This document shows positions 8,213-16,308 of a DNA stretch of 32,889 nt, in pieces. Positions within the stretch are counted from its first letter, which is position 1. The number at the start of each line of letters is the position of its first letter. Source of the DNA: Candidatus Eiseniibacteriota bacterium. Its GTDB lineage: Bacteria; Joyebacterota; Joyebacteria; Joyebacterales; Joyebacteraceae. The notes beneath the pieces are model-generated. The model worked only from the letters and a program-made list of their open reading frames with translations, had not been told where the DNA came from and ran no database searches. Made by a program: the position numbers and the translations under genes. Where the stretch lies: NCBI GenBank assembly GCA_030613615.1, contig JAUWLR010000016.1, positions 1 to 32,889 of the forward strand, given 5' to 3'.

Positions 8213-9360
8213 CGTCCGACTGCCTCCATAGTGAACCCGGCTATCTCGTCGGGCGTGAAGAGATCTCCGTCTACCTTGCCGAGCGCCCTGACGTCAGCGG
8301 CGCCACAGATTGTGCGCTCCACCTCGAGCGACAGCTGCCCCAGATTCATCTCCGGTACCACCACGAGCTTGACCTGCTTCGACAGGTCCTCAAGCCTGGC
8401 GCCGGAGAACGGCCAGATGGTCCGGGCTCTCAGGAGCCCCGCGCGCACGCCGCGCTTCCTGAGTTGCCTGACAGATGACTTGGCCACGCGCGCTGTGGAG
8501 CCGTAGGCGAAGAGCAGCACGTCCGCGTCCTCGAGCATGAACTCCTCGTACGAAGCGAGCTCGTCGGCGCACCCTTCTATCTTGCCGACTATCCCTCGTA
8601 TCTTGCGGTCGACCTCCTCCTTCACCATCGTGGGGAAACCCCGCGCGTCGTGCGTGAGCCCGGTGACGTGGTACCTGTGCTCGCCGCCGAACGCGGCCAG
8701 CGGAGGCAGAGGCTCTCCCTCGCAGGCGCAGTAGGGGCAGTACTCGGTTTCCCCCTCCTCGGGCTGCCGCCTGGGCTCCACTCGGTACGTCTGCGGCGCA
8801 GGAAGCGCGACGCTCTCGCGCATGTGTCCGATGACCTCGTCGGACAGGAGCACGACGGGCGTGCGGTAGCGCTCCGCCAGGTTGACACAGTCCACGGTCA
8901 TCGTGAAGCACTCGAGAACCGACGAGGGCGCGAGCGCGATCATCGCGTGGTCGCCGTGGGTCCCCCAGCGCGCCTGCTGGACGTCCGCCTGCGCCGGCTG
9001 CGTCGGAAGACCTGTCGAGGGCCCCGCCCTCTGGACGTTGACTATGACGCACGGCACCTCGGCGATCGCCGCGAAGCCGATGTTCTCCTGCATGAGCGAA
9101 AAGCCCGGGCCGCTGGTCGCCGTCATCACCTTCGCTCCCGCGAGCGACGCGCCGACTATCGCGGCAATGGAGGCTATCTCGTCCTCCATCTGTATGAAGC
9201 GACCACCCATCAGCGGAAGACACTGCGACATGACCTCGGCGATCTCGGACGACGGCGTTATCGGGTAGCCCGCGAAGAAGCTCACGCCGGCCGCCAGCGC
9301 GCCCACCGCGCAGGCTTCGTTGCCCTGAAGGACCTGTTTCTTCACAGCAGACTCACTCAT
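8209..9360 (-). CDS. korA: 2-oxoacid:ferredoxin oxidoreductase, alpha subunit
   Basis: The 383-residue protein is the alpha subunit, which helps to bind TPP and the 2-oxoacid. Family motifs are GYPITPSSEI (31-40), QMEDEIASIA (57-66), TATSGPGFSLM (80-90), RAGPSTGLPT (111-120) and WGTHGDHAMIALAPSS (132-147). A CPYCAC segment in the middle is a possible metal or structural cysteine site. I placed the start at 9360 because that ATG overlaps the delta-subunit stop (ATGA), and the upstream 66 codons of open frame only mirror the ferredoxin gene. Its stop overlaps the beta-subunit ATG the same way. The delta-alpha-beta-gamma order is typical of KOR/VOR-type enzymes. Confidence 0.94.
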   Translation of the reverse strand: MSESAVKKQVLQGNEACAVGALAAGVSFFAGYPITPSSEIAEVMSQCLPLMGGRFIQMEDEIASIAAIVGASLAGAKVMTATSGPGFSLMQENIGFAAIAEVPCVIVNVQRAGPSTGLPTQPAQADVQQARWGTHGDHAMIALAPSSVLECFTMTVDCVNLAERYRTPVVLLSDEVIGHMRESVALPAPQTYRVEPRRQPEEGETEYCPYCACEGEPLPPLAAFGGEHRYHVTGLTHDARGFPTMVKEEVDRKIRGIVGKIEGCADELASYEEFMLEDADVLLFAYGSTARVAKSSVRQLRKRGVRAGLLRARTIWPFSGARLEDLSKQVKLVVVPEMNLGQLSLEVERTICGAADVRALGKVDGDLFTPDEIAGFTMEAVGR

Positions 9361-9656
9361 CGCACGCGCTTCCCGGAACCTCCGGACCTCGCCGGCTGAT
9401 CCTTGTACACCGTTATCGCCATGTCCGGACACAGGATCTCGCAGAGGCCGCACGCCGTACACGCTTCCGGATTCGACACGATCGGAAGACCCGACTTGTC
9501 GGCCGTGAACACGCCGTGCGGGCACATCGAATAGCATATCCCGCAGGACTTGCACCACTTCTCATATATGAAGACGGCGTCGTCCGGATGCTCGGAGGCG
9601 TCGGGGTAGTGCCACTGCTGCCCGCCAGCCTCGGACTTCGCCTCGTTGCCTGCCAT
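9357..9656 (-). CDS. korD: 2-oxoacid:ferredoxin oxidoreductase, delta (2x[4Fe-4S] ferredoxin) subunit
   Basis: This 99-residue ferredoxin-like subunit has two Cx2Cx2Cx3C sites, C35/C38/C41/C45 and C66/C69/C72/C76, each followed by proline as in bacterial 8Fe ferredoxins. It carries electrons from the alpha/beta catalytic core to free ferredoxin. The ATG at 9656 overlaps the sucD stop (ATGA), and its own stop overlaps the alpha-subunit ATG. The much longer open frame running upstream is the sucD gene read in another phase. The direct link between sucD and the oxidoreductase supports succinyl-CoA as the oxidoreductase product. Confidence 0.94.
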   Translation of the reverse strand: MAGNEAKSEAGGQQWHYPDASEHPDDAVFIYEKWCKSCGICYSMCPHGVFTADKSGLPIVSNPEACTACGLCEILCPDMAITVYKDQPARSGGSGKRVR

Positions 9657-10531
9657 CACTTCCTCCCGAGGGCCGCCGCGATCAAACCGGGAATGTCGCT
9701 CGGCCTGTCGGCCACGGGAATCCCGGCTTCGTTCAGAGCCTTGATCTTCTCCTGGGCGGTACCCTTGCCGCCGGCGATGATAGCGCCGGCGTGCCCCATT
9801 CGCTTCCCGGGCGGAGCCGTCCGTCCGGCGATGAAGCTGACGACCGGTTTGTCGAGGTGCTCGGTGACGAACTGCGCCGCCTGTTCCTCGTCGGTTCCGC
9901 CTATCTCCCCGATGAGAACTACGACCTCGGTCTGCGGATCCGTTCCGTACGCGGTCAGGGCATCGATGAAGTTGGTCCCGATTATGGGGTCGCCGCCGAT
10001 GCCCAGCACCGTCGACTGCCCCAGTCCGTTGCGCCTCAGCTGGTCGACGACCTCGTACGTCAGCGTGCCGCTCCGCGAGACGACACCGACGGGCCCCGGA
10101 GCGTGGATCCACCCCGGCATGATGCCGACCTTGGCCTTCCCGGGACTGATGACGCCCGGGCAGTTAGGCCCTATCATCCGCGTGCCCAGCTCGCTGAGCC
10201 GCTGGTAGACCTTCGCCACATCCAGGGTCGGTATCCCCTCGGAGATGGCGACCACGAGGTCCACGCCGGCCTCCGCCGCCTCGATGATGGCGGGCGCGGC
10301 GAAGCGCGCGGGAACGAACGTGATGCTCGCGTTCGCTCCGGTCTCGCGGACGGCGTCGGCCATAGTGTCGAACACGGGCACTCCGTGGACGGACTGGCCG
10401 CTCTTGCCGGGCGTCACACCGCAGACGACGTTCGTACCGTAGTCGATCATCTCCTTCGTGTGGAACGCGCCGTCGCGCCCGGTGATCCCCTGCACGCAGA
10501 GCCGCGTCTCACCATTGACGAAGATGCTCAC
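9656..10531 (-). CDS. sucD: Succinyl-CoA synthetase, alpha subunit
   Basis: The 291-residue protein binds CoA and carries the phosphohistidine of succinyl-CoA synthetase. The N-terminal CoA-binding fold has [11 protein letters not shown] near 15, the second domain has [11 protein letters not shown] near 121, and the active-site histidine is H247 in RMGHAGAI. The reaction is succinyl-CoA + NDP + phosphate to succinate + CoA + NTP in the cytosol. The start is a GTG at 10531 that overlaps the sucC TGA (GTGA). It feeds directly into the oxidoreductase genes, which fits an oxidative 2-oxoglutarate to succinate segment. ATP or GTP preference cannot be read safely from the sequence. Confidence 0.96.
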   Translation of the reverse strand: MSIFVNGETRLCVQGITGRDGAFHTKEMIDYGTNVVCGVTPGKSGQSVHGVPVFDTMADAVRETGANASITFVPARFAAPAIIEAAEAGVDLVVAISEGIPTLDVAKVYQRLSELGTRMIGPNCPGVISPGKAKVGIMPGWIHAPGPVGVVSRSGTLTYEVVDQLRRNGLGQSTVLGIGGDPIIGTNFIDALTAYGTDPQTEVVVLIGEIGGTDEEQAAQFVTEHLDKPVVSFIAGRTAPPGKRMGHAGAIIAGGKGTAQEKIKALNEAGIPVADRPSDIPGLIAAALGRK

Positions 10532-11667
10532 GAGTCCCTCCCCGCCAGCACGACCGCCTTCTCGACGGCCTCGTCCATGGTGTCGGCCGTCACCAGGTCG
10601 TGCTCAGCCAGAACGCGCCTGGCCTCTTCCTCGTTGGTCCCGGTCAAACGCGCCACGATGGGGACATCCGTGGCCGTGCGCTCCAGGGCTTGAGCGATCC
10701 CGCGCGCGACATCGTCGCACCTTGTGATACCGCCGAAGATGTTGATGAGTATCGACCTGACCTTGGGGTCGCTCGTGATGATCCCGAGAGCGGTGGTGAC
10801 CTTGTCGGGACTCGAACTCCCGCCGATGTCCAGGAAGTTCGCCGGCTCGCCGCCGTACTGCTTGATGAGGTCCATCGTCGTCATCGCCAGCCCGGCGCCG
10901 TTGACCAGACAACCGACGTTCCCGTCGAGCTTGACGAACGACAGCCCCAACTCACGCGCCTTCGCGAGCTCGACCGTATCAGCCGACGCGTCGCGCATGG
11001 CAGCGATGTCCTCGTGCCGGTAGAGCGCGTTGTCGTCGATGTTCATCTTCGCATCGATGACCCGCACGATGCCGTCAGAGGTAACAACGAGGGGGTTAAT
11101 CTCCGCCAGTGACGCATCGCTCCCGACGAAGGCCGCGTAGAGCTTGAGAATGGCGTCGGCCACCTGCGCCGCTACGTGAGGATCGGACTCGATCTTCGCC
11201 GCGAGTTCTGCGGCCTCCGCGTCGGAGAGCCCTCGCTCGGGATCGACGGAGTGCTTGTGAATTCTTTCGGGCGTCTCTCTGGCGACTTCCTCGATGTCCA
11301 CGCCGCCTTCGCTGCTGACCATGTAGACGGGCTTCTTCGTCGCCCTGTCAACAACGATCCCGATGTAGTACTCACGGTCGATATCGACGACCTCAGCGAC
11401 GACGACCTTCTCGACGGTGAGACCCTTGATGTCCATGCCGAGGATGCTCTCGGCGTGGCGCTCGGCCTCATCGGCATCCCGAGCCAGTTTGACACCGCCC
11501 GCCTTGCCCCTGCCTCCGACGTGAACCTGTGCCTTGATGATGACGCTGCCCCCGCGGCTCTCCGCGGCTGCCCGCGCGTCGGCGGGACTGGTGGCCACGT
11601 CGAACCCTGACACCGGCAGGCCGTACTCGGCGAAGATCTCCATGGCCTGGTGCTCGTGTATCTTCAA
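10528..11667 (-). CDS. sucC: Succinyl-CoA synthetase, beta subunit (TTG start)
   Basis: The 379-residue ATP-grasp protein is the nucleotide-binding beta subunit. The N-terminus [15 protein letters not shown] matches the conserved HEYQ start of the family, then come [16 protein letters not shown] and the C-terminal IFGGITRCD segment. I set the start at the TTG at 11667: GGAGG (11675-11679) lies seven bases upstream and the protein then begins at the conserved position. A GTG at 11691 would add eight unrelated residues. It follows the COG2403 GTPase gene after 72 bp and overlaps the sucD start. Confidence 0.94.
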   Translation of the reverse strand: MKIHEHQAMEIFAEYGLPVSGFDVATSPADARAAAESRGGSVIIKAQVHVGGRGKAGGVKLARDADEAERHAESILGMDIKGLTVEKVVVAEVVDIDREYYIGIVVDRATKKPVYMVSSEGGVDIEEVARETPERIHKHSVDPERGLSDAEAAELAAKIESDPHVAAQVADAILKLYAAFVGSDASLAEINPLVVTSDGIVRVIDAKMNIDDNALYRHEDIAAMRDASADTVELAKARELGLSFVKLDGNVGCLVNGAGLAMTTMDLIKQYGGEPANFLDIGGSSSPDKVTTALGIITSDPKVRSILINIFGGITRCDDVARGIAQALERTATDVPIVARLTGTNEEEARRVLAEHDLVTADTMDEAVEKAVVLAGRDS

Positions 11668-11739
11668 GCGGCTGCCTCCAGATGTCCGCACGGGAGGAAC
11701 CGCGCGGTCGTCACGCGGTCGGCCGTCAGTACCGGACTG

Positions 11740-13050
11740 TTAGAAGAGGTCACCGAGGACATCCTCGAGGTTGGGGCTGCCCTTGACCTCGAGGTCGTAT
11801 CCCACGCGAACACTCGGTTTCTCGATGTCGATGACCTTCCTGAGATCGATCGGCGTTCCTATGACCACGTAGTCGCAGTCGACGGCGTTGACCGTCGTCT
11901 GCAGGTCGGTCACCTGCTCGGGGCTGTAGCCCATGGCAGGCAGGAGCGTACCGATGCCCGGGTACTTCGCGTACGTCTCCGCCATTTTGCCGACGGCGTG
12001 TTCCCTCGGGTCCACAAGCACGGCTCCGGCAGCCTTGGCCGCCACCGTGCCGGCGCCGATCTTCATACCGCCGTGGGTGAGCGTCGGACCGTCCTCGATG
12101 ACCAGAACCCGCTTGCCGGCGAGGTCGACATCCTCGTCGAACACGACCGGCGAGTTGGCATGGATGATGGTGGCCTCGGGGTTGACCGATTCGATGTTCA
12201 GCTGCAGCTGGTCTATGTCCGCCTGACTCGCGGAGTCCTCCTTGTTTATGATAACGACATCCGCCATCCTGAGATTCTGCTCGCCCGGATAGTAAGAGAG
12301 CTCGTCGCCCACACGGTGCGGGTCCGCAACGACGATGAGGATATCGGGCGCGTAGAACGAGGCGTCGTTGTTCCCGCCATCCCACAGAATGACATCCGCC
12401 TCCTTCTCGGCCTCGGCGAGAATCGCGCCGTAGTCGACGCCGGCAAAGACGACGATGCCCTTGTCGATGTGCGGTTCGTACTCCTCCATCTCCTCGATCG
12501 TGCACTTGTGCCTGATCATGTCGTCGTACTCACCGAAGCGCTGCCAGATCTGCTCTCTCAGGTCTCCGTACGGCATGGGATGCCGGATGGCGACGACCTT
12601 CTTGCCGTGCCCGATGAGTATGTCCGCGACGGCGCGAGTCGTCTGGCTCTTGCCGCACCCGGTGCGAACGGCGCACACGGACACCAACGGCTTGCTCGAT
12701 TTGATCATCGTCTCTTCGGCGCCCATCAGCACGAAGTGAGGACCGGCCGCGTTCACCATTGAGCACTTGTGCATCACGTACTCGTGAGGCACGTCGCTGT
12801 ATGCGAACACGACGTCGTCGATCTTCGAATCGGCCATCAGCTTCCCGAGGTCCTCCTCAGGAACGATGGGTATACCCTGCGGATAGAGCGGGCCGGCGAG
12901 CTCCGTGGGATACGCGCGTCCCGCGATGTCGGGGATCTGTGTTGCGGTGAAGGCGACTACTTCGTACTCCTCGCGACCTCTGTAAACGAGGTTGAAGTTG
13001 TGGAAGTCCCTTCCGGCAGCACCCATGATGACAACACGTCGTCTCTGCAT
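11740..13050 (-). CDS. COG2403-type GTPase, cyclic 2,3-diphosphoglycerate synthetase-like
   Basis: The 436-residue protein starts with a Rossmann-like segment (IMGAAGRDFHNFN, 8-20) and has a P-loop in VRTGCGKSQT (128-137). Further motifs are WDGGNND near 223, a probable guanine-site motif INKED near 268, and LVIEDGPTLTHGGM near 316. This is the COG2403 family, which includes archaeal cyclic 2,3-diphosphoglycerate synthetase; bacterial members are mostly unstudied. I chose the ATG at 13050, behind GGGAGG; an upstream ATG at 13074 is possible. It is the first gene before sucC-sucD-kor-ndk and has its own probable promoter and a GC-rich structured leader. Whether it makes a cyclic phosphoglycerate or acts as a regulatory GTPase is unknown. 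Confidence 0.82.
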   Translation of the reverse strand: MQRRRVVIMGAAGRDFHNFNLVYRGREEYEVVAFTATQIPDIAGRAYPTELAGPLYPQGIPIVPEEDLGKLMADSKIDDVVFAYSDVPHEYVMHKCSMVNAAGPHFVLMGAEETMIKSSKPLVSVCAVRTGCGKSQTTRAVADILIGHGKKVVAIRHPMPYGDLREQIWQRFGEYDDMIRHKCTIEEMEEYEPHIDKGIVVFAGVDYGAILAEAEKEADVILWDGGNNDASFYAPDILIVVADPHRVGDELSYYPGEQNLRMADVVIINKEDSASQADIDQLQLNIESVNPEATIIHANSPVVFDEDVDLAGKRVLVIEDGPTLTHGGMKIGAGTVAAKAAGAVLVDPREHAVGKMAETYAKYPGIGTLLPAMGYSPEQVTDLQTTVNAVDCDYVVIGTPIDLRKVIDIEKPSVRVGYDLEVKGSPNLEDVLGDLF

Positions 13051-13129
13051 CCAACCTCCCAGGAATCGAATCATGTCTCCGTGCGCGGACGGCGCAGCCG
13101 AAGCGACCGCGCGCGCCAATCGCAAGAGA

Positions 13130-13206
13130 ATCCCCCATGCCGACTTCGCTCGCGAGCGCGGCCGTGCGGGGGATCCGGAAGCGGAGCTATGTGAATCAGG
13201 GCTCCG
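13130..13206 (-). promoter_or_regulatory. Structured leader upstream of the COG2403 GTPase gene
   Basis: Two inverted repeats lie between the probable promoter and the gene start. CGGAGC (13182-13187) pairs with GCTCCG (13201-13206). ATCCCCC (13130-13136) pairs with GGGGGAT (13168-13174) and encloses a perfect 12-bp palindrome, CGCTCGCGAGCG (13147-13158). In the minus-strand RNA they would form two successive hairpins about 80-155 nt ahead of the start codon. The region is very GC-rich, so chance pairing is possible; no known riboswitch class is recognised. Confidence 0.35.
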
Positions 13207-13230
13207 AGCAAGTCAAGATAGCCATGATAG

Positions 13231-13260
13231 CTGATAGGCCCCGCGAGTGTCCAGAGTCAA
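13231..13260 (-). promoter_or_regulatory. Probable sigma70-type promoter for the GTPase-suc-kor operon
   Basis: On the minus strand TTGACT (13255-13260) and TATCAG (13231-13236) are separated by 18 bp, placing transcription start near 13224 and giving a leader of about 170 nt. A second TTGACT lies at 13211-13216 but has no good -10 partner. It sits in the gap after rfaE2, where a promoter is expected. Confidence 0.45.
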
Positions 13261-13307
13261 AGGGAGGAACGACAATGAATCGTGCTCGGTGACCCGTCCG
13301 GGCGCCG

Positions 13308-13787
13308 TCAGAACCTGTCCGAGTCGAGTATCCTCGCGATAATGCCTTGCGTCGAACGCCCCTTGAGCTCCTCGATGGCAACGACCTTACCACCGTGTCC
13401 CTCGACGAAGTCCGCCCCGACTATGGTGTCCCGCGCGTAGCCCGCGCCCTTGACGAGGATGTCCGGAACGGCGGCCCTGATGAGGTCGAGAGGCGTGTCC
13501 TCGTCGAACAGGCAAACCAGATCGACCGACGACAGGGCCGCGACGACGTGTGCCCTGTCGTCTTCCGGCACGATGGGCCTGGTCTCACCCTTCAGGACCC
13601 GGACCGAACGGTCCGTGTTGACGCCCACGATCAGGATGTCTCCGAGCGCCTTGGCCTTGGCAAGATACTGCGTGTGCCCGCGGTGGATGATGTCGAAGCA
13701 GCCGTTCGTGAACACGACGACGCGGCCCTCCGCACGCGCACCAGCTGACGCTCTGACCAGATCCTCGCGAGAGACGACCCTACCCAA
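13308..13787 (-). CDS. rfaE2: D-glycero-beta-D-manno-heptose 1-phosphate adenylyltransferase (stand-alone RfaE2/HldE-C)
   Basis: The 159-residue cytidylyltransferase-fold protein transfers AMP from ATP to heptose 1-phosphate on the way to ADP-heptose for lipopolysaccharide core. The nucleotide-binding motif reads FTNGCFDIIHRGH, with HRGH at 35-38, and GRSTQGIIARI closes the fold. In many bacteria this is the C-terminal half of HldE; here it is a separate gene directly after rfaE1. I set the start at a TTG (13787), which overlaps the rfaE1 TAG and lies six bases after GAGGGGG (13794-13800). A longer open frame to 13832 would overlap rfaE1 by 53 bp. Confidence 0.9.
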   Translation of the reverse strand: MGRVVSREDLVRASAGARAEGRVVVFTNGCFDIIHRGHTQYLAKAKALGDILIVGVNTDRSVRVLKGETRPIVPEDDRAHVVAALSSVDLVCLFDEDTPLDLIRAAVPDILVKGAGYARDTIVGADFVEGHGGKVVAIEELKGRSTQGIIARILDSDRF

Positions 13788-14790
13788 CGCGTTCCCCCTC
13801 CCCGGCGCCCGAGAAGGAGCGCTCGATGGCATCCAGCCCGACGGAAGCGGTCCCGACCTCCCTGATGACGAGACCGGCCGCGTGGTTGGCCACGATCGCT
13901 GCCTCCTCCATGGATGCGCCGGCCGCCAGGGCGACGGCCAGCGCGCTGACGACGGTGTCGCCCGCGCCCGTCACGTCGAAGACCTCCCGGCCGACCGTAG
14001 GAAGATGCACAAGCTCTCCGCTCGACATGAAGAGCGACATGCCGTGCTCGCCTCTCGTGATGACGACGCATTCGGCCTCAAGCTGCTCCCGAAGTCTCCA
14101 TCCTACAGCCAGCAGCGTGTCCTCATCAGTGATGGTGGCCCCGACCGCGGCTCCCGCCTCCTTCTGATTCGGTGTGATCGCAGTGACGCCCACGTAGCTC
14201 GCGAAGTGCGACTCCTTGGGATCGACGCAGATCATCTTCCCCAGGTCCCGCGCCGCCGATATCGCGGCGGCGATCGTCGTCCCCGTGACTACGCCCTTGC
14301 CGTAATCCGAGACGATGAGCACGTCGGAATCGGTTATGGCTCTCCTGACCCCGTCGAGGATCCGAGCTTCCACCTCACCGGCTACGTCGGTCGTCACTTC
14401 GCTGTCCGCCCTGACCACCTGCTGACTCTGGGCGATCACGCGCAGCTTCGTCGTCGTCGGGCGGCCCGGCTCGGTTACGACATGCTCGATGTCGACACCT
14501 CTGCCGGTCAGGAGCGAGAGCAGCTCGCGCCCCGCGTCGTCGTCCCCGACGACACCCACGAGCGTCGCGCGCGCCCCCAGGGAAGCGACGTTCTCCGCGA
14601 CGTTTGCGGCCGCGCCGAACCTGGCGCTTTCCTCCCTGATCTCGACTATCGGCACCGGGGCCTCCTGCGAGATCCTGTTCACGTCGCCCCACACGTAGCG
14701 GTCGAGCATGATGTCGCCCAGGATGGCCACCTTCGTGCGCGGGAACCCGTCGAGCAACGCTCTCAGTCGCGTGGCGTCGAGGTTAGTCAC
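13780..14790 (-). CDS. rfaE1: D-glycero-beta-D-manno-heptose 7-phosphate kinase (stand-alone RfaE1/HldE-N)
   Basis: The 336-residue PfkB/ribokinase-family protein phosphorylates heptose 7-phosphate at C1 for ADP-heptose synthesis. GDIMLDRYVWGDVNRISQEA near 25-44 is characteristic of the HldE kinase domain, and DVTGAGDTVV (272-281) holds the catalytic aspartate D278. The start is a GTG at 14790 with GGAGG six bases upstream (14797-14801). A promoter lies about 70-95 bp further upstream. It is coupled to rfaE2 by an 8-bp overlap. It acts in the cytosol and implies a heptose-containing LPS. Confidence 0.93.
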   Translation of the reverse strand: MTNLDATRLRALLDGFPRTKVAILGDIMLDRYVWGDVNRISQEAPVPIVEIREESARFGAAANVAENVASLGARATLVGVVGDDDAGRELLSLLTGRGVDIEHVVTEPGRPTTTKLRVIAQSQQVVRADSEVTTDVAGEVEARILDGVRRAITDSDVLIVSDYGKGVVTGTTIAAAISAARDLGKMICVDPKESHFASYVGVTAITPNQKEAGAAVGATITDEDTLLAVGWRLREQLEAECVVITRGEHGMSLFMSSGELVHLPTVGREVFDVTGAGDTVVSALAVALAAGASMEEAAIVANHAAGLVIREVGTASVGLDAIERSFSGAGEGERVG

Positions 14791-14857
14791 CCTCGTCCTC
14801 CGGTTTCGAGTCAGTCCCTAGTGCACCGCCGGATCTCCCCGGCCAGTCAGTGGCTGA

Positions 14858-14886
14858 ATGCTAGAGCACGCGCGTCGCTAAGTCAA
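14858..14886 (-). promoter_or_regulatory. Sigma70-type promoter of rfaE1-rfaE2
   Basis: On the minus strand TTGACT (14881-14886) is followed after exactly 17 bp by TAGCAT (14858-14863). Transcription would start near 14851, giving a leader of about 60 nt before the rfaE1 GTG. Confidence 0.6.
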
Positions 14887-14910
14887 GCGCGCCCGCCCGA
14901 ACGGCGGCGG

Positions 14911-14956
14911 CCCCGCACCAACGAAGCGGCAAGCCCCGCACCAACGAAGCGGCCGG
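14911..14956. repeat. Two-copy 23-bp tandem repeat
   Basis: Two adjacent 23-bp units (14911-14933 and 14934-14956) share their first 20 bases exactly, beginning CCCCGCACCAACG. They lie between the rfaE1 promoter and the stem-loop downstream of the repeat-protein gene; the second unit runs into the left arm of that stem-loop. Two copies without spacer variation do not make a CRISPR array. Confidence 0.75.
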
Positions 14957-14978
14957 TCCGAAATCGCGAACCGGCCGC
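14949..14978 (-). terminator. Stem-loop downstream of the repeat-protein gene, possible terminator
   Basis: A perfect 9-bp inverted repeat, GCGGCCGGT (14949-14957) and ACCGGCCGC (14970-14978), encloses a 12-nt loop 35 bp past the stop of the 287-residue gene. No T-run follows on the minus strand, so it would be a weak or factor-assisted terminator. Confidence 0.4.
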
Positions 14979-15012
14979 CCCTCGAACCGAACTAAGCTCT
15001 GTACGACACGTA

Positions 15013-15876
15013 TCAATGCTCGGTCAGCTTCACCGTCTCGATGGTGCGTCTGCGCCTCGGTTTCCGCTTCGGGTGCTTGGGGACCATCAGGTCCGGGTAG
15101 GCATTGTGCAGCGCCTGGATGGAAGACCCGGAGAAGCACCCGGTCAGCATCCCACCGAGACCGTGCTCTCTGAAGAGGTGGTACGTCACATCCTGGAACA
15201 CGCGCTCTCTGGGAACACCGAGCCTCTCCTCACAGAGCCAGCGCGTCGCCCTGCGCGCGTTCCCGAGACCCTGCTCGCCCTGCCAGAAGTTCTTGGGCAC
15301 GTTGCGGAACTCCCAGGGATGGAATCGCCCGGGATAGGCGTTCTCGATCGCTCTGAAGAAGGAACCCCTGAAGCACACGGAGAGCATCCCACGCAGGTTG
15401 TGCTTGCCGAACGTGGTGGCCGATATCCTCTGCGGGATGTCGCCGACGGCGACACCCTCGACCTCCTCGATCATCCAGCGAGTCGCCTCGGCGGCGAGCT
15501 TGAACCGATCGGGGCCCTGCCACATGCCCTTGACATTGAACTGCCACTTGTGGAATCGGTTCGGGTAGGCGTTGTCGATCGCCTTGTACGGCGACCAGTC
15601 GAAGCAGCTACCGAGCATCCACGTGAGACCGTTCTCGTAGAACAGCTTCTTGTGAATCGTCCGCGGAATGTCCACCACGGCGATGCCAAGCCTATCCTCG
15701 AGGAGGTACCTGGTAATGATCGCGGCGCGTGACCGGCCCGTCTCACCCTGAAAGAAATTGTTGGGGAAACGCCGTCTCCGACCGCCGAACACCTCCTCGT
15801 ATGTCTGGATGACCTCGGTGCGCTCAAGCCCGGATGCGGTTGTCTCGGTATCCAGCCTTTTCAGCTCCGTGACCAT
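15013..15876 (-). CDS. Protein of three ~77-residue repeats, function unknown
   Basis: The 287-residue protein consists of three tandem repeats, roughly at 38-115, 116-192 and 193-265. Each has an aromatic-Q-G start (FFQGE, MWQGP, FWQGE), a helix with R(Y/W)L or RWM, an NGL/NLRGML-type segment followed by a conserved CF, and a closing (A/S)I-x-NAYP or AL-x-NAYP. The first two end in RFHxWxF. The tail is strongly basic (KRKPRRRR near 271-277). There is no signal peptide or membrane segment. I do not recognise the family with certainty; similar repeats occur in uncharacterised bacterial proteins, perhaps the DUF4046 group. The basic tail and helical repeats would allow nucleic-acid binding, but that is inference. 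GGAGGG precedes the ATG, and a near-consensus promoter lies about 100 bp upstream. Confidence 0.75.
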   Translation of the reverse strand: MVTELKRLDTETTASGLERTEVIQTYEEVFGGRRRRFPNNFFQGETGRSRAAIITRYLLEDRLGIAVVDIPRTIHKKLFYENGLTWMLGSCFDWSPYKAIDNAYPNRFHKWQFNVKGMWQGPDRFKLAAEATRWMIEEVEGVAVGDIPQRISATTFGKHNLRGMLSVCFRGSFFRAIENAYPGRFHPWEFRNVPKNFWQGEQGLGNARRATRWLCEERLGVPRERVFQDVTYHLFREHGLGGMLTGCFSGSSIQALHNAYPDLMVPKHPKRKPRRRRTIETVKLTEH

Positions 15877-15982
15877 AGTCCCTCCAGTCTACAGTTCGGA
15901 CAACTGACAAAGCCGTGACGTAATCATGAGAGTACGTTGTCCTAGTTTCACAAGTGTTACCACGTGTCAACCACGCAGGCCG

Positions 15983-16011
15983 AACATATCATCTCCGGTA
16001 AAACCTGTCAA
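15983..16011 (-). promoter_or_regulatory. Near-consensus sigma70 promoter of the repeat-protein gene
   Basis: On the minus strand a perfect TTGACA (16006-16011) and TATGTT (15983-15988) are 17 bp apart. Transcription would start near 15976, about 100 nt before the ATG at 15876. The same hexamers and spacing recur in the plus-strand promoter 300 bp away. Confidence 0.75.
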
Positions 16012-16308
16012 GTCAATAGCGCGGCAAAGCACAATTACGTCGCTTTCTGGCGAGGCTCCGGCGCGATCTCCGCGTCGAAACTGGCCGCTGTTCGCCGTCG
16101 GCATGGACTCTCCACCGACCAGGCGCGTGAAGCCGGCGCACAGGAGCTAACCCGCGCTCCCGCGCTCCCATCCGACTGCCCGGCGCACGCCCCCGGCCAC
16201 TCGCCCCGGCCCGGCGCCTCACCGGACCGTCGCCACCGGCCGAGTGAGCGGTCGTTCGCTTTGCCCGACGCGGCCTCGTGTGCCGCTAAAACACGGTCCA
16301 GAATGAGC

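Noticed and set aside
14911-14956. Possible CRISPR array
   Set aside because: Only two directly adjacent copies exist, without distinct spacers or nearby cas genes.
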